NCBI GenBank assembly: GCA_004376695.1
Contig: SOJB01000089.1
Span: forward strand, 1-6,427
From: Dehalococcoidia bacterium
Lineage (GTDB): Bacteria; Chloroflexota; Dehalococcoidia; GIF9; AB-539-J10
Direction of reading: 5' to 3'
DNA: 6,427 nt
In this document: positions 6,152 through 6,427 of the stretch, one piece after another
Position numbering within the stretch: position 1 is the stretch's first letter
Layout: the number at the start of each line of letters is the position of its first letter
Translations under genes and position numbers: made by a program
The notes under the pieces: generated by a model
Database searches by the model: none
Told to the model about the DNA's origin: nothing
Seen by the model: only the letters and a program-made list of their open reading frames with translations

Positions 6152-6359
6152 ATGCGATGGCGGTTGACAAGCTGACCAGGACGTTCGGCCAGCCTGTTGC
6201 AGTGGACCATACTTCGTTCCACATCGAAGAAGGGGAGTTTTCCCTTTTCTCGCCGCTAACGGAGCCGGCGAGACAAGTACGGTCATGATGCTGGCTACGG
6301 CGTTCGACCCCGGCTCCGGCACAGCTAATGAGCTGGGTCAAGAAGATCAGTCAGCATGA
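6148..6359 (+). pseudogene. Broken 5' end of an ABC transporter ATPase gene
   Basis: From the ATG at 6148 the frame encodes MAVDKLTRTFGQPVAVDH and then FHIEEGEF, a typical start of a DrrA-like ABC ATPase, but it runs out of similarity and stops at 6286-6288 (46 aa). In the frame that restores one base, from the TTTT run at 6238-6241, the protein continues FPFLAANGAGETSTVMMLAT and then FDPGSGTAN. This matches the usual FGFLGPNGAGKTTT Walker A region and the following PTSGTA strand. So one base appears deleted, and the Walker A lysine is Glu (GAG, 6270-6272), which would abolish ATP binding in any case. The restored frame ends at TGA 6357-6359 with no Q-loop, signature or Walker B. The start overlaps the flavoprotein stop (ATGA), so it was once the third gene of this operon. 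Confidence 0.75.
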
Positions 6360-6427
6360 TGGTCAACTGGACCTAAGCATCGGTGCCTTGAGTTCCGGAT
6401 TTCGTGGTGTGGTGGCGGAGTTTATAT

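Noticed and set aside
5824..6341. Antisense frames across the flavoprotein and the broken ATPase (132 and 98 aa)
   Set aside because: They lie opposite a clearly conserved coding frame, have no motif, and are explained by codon bias of the sense gene.

Overview
The window looks like ordinary bacterial chromosome carrying conserved housekeeping genes, followed by a short accessory stretch at the right end. Nothing in it is a phylogenetic marker I can place with certainty. RNase Y plus YmdB, a Thermotoga-like sirtuin, an NLPY-type PrmC and a small peptide resembling the N-terminus of some anaerobic CO dehydrogenases together suggest an anaerobic bacterium, possibly a Chloroflexota/Dehalococcoidia member. 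That assignment is an inference from memory.

Left block (49-2835, + strand): a well-formed sigma70-type promoter lies almost on top of the prfA start. It drives three tightly packed genes: prfA (release factor 1), prmC (the methyltransferase that modifies the GGQ glutamine of RF1; 4-nt ATGA overlap) and a zinc-containing Sir2-family deacylase (1-nt gap). The end of prmC is built from a degenerate 7-nt tandem repeat.

Middle block (2849-5220, - strand): rny (membrane-anchored RNase Y) and ymdB (metallophosphoesterase), 2 nt apart, transcribed from a near-consensus promoter upstream of rny. This block converges on the sirtuin gene with only 13 nt between the stop codons. The pairing is a known conserved RNA-decay/signalling neighbourhood.

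Right block (5379-6427, + strand, divergent from rny): a weaker promoter flanked by two small dyads, a strong Shine-Dalgarno, and a 36-aa ORF resembling the start of a CooS-type CO dehydrogenase but stopping before any cysteine. An NADPH-dependent-FMN-reductase-like flavoprotein follows (ATGA overlap). Last comes an ABC-transporter ATPase start (ATGA overlap), which is frameshifted, has lost its Walker A lysine and breaks off. This block looks like a decaying or rearranged redox/transport cassette and is the least ordinary part of the window. No tRNA, rRNA, CRISPR array, IS element or convincing intrinsic terminator was seen.
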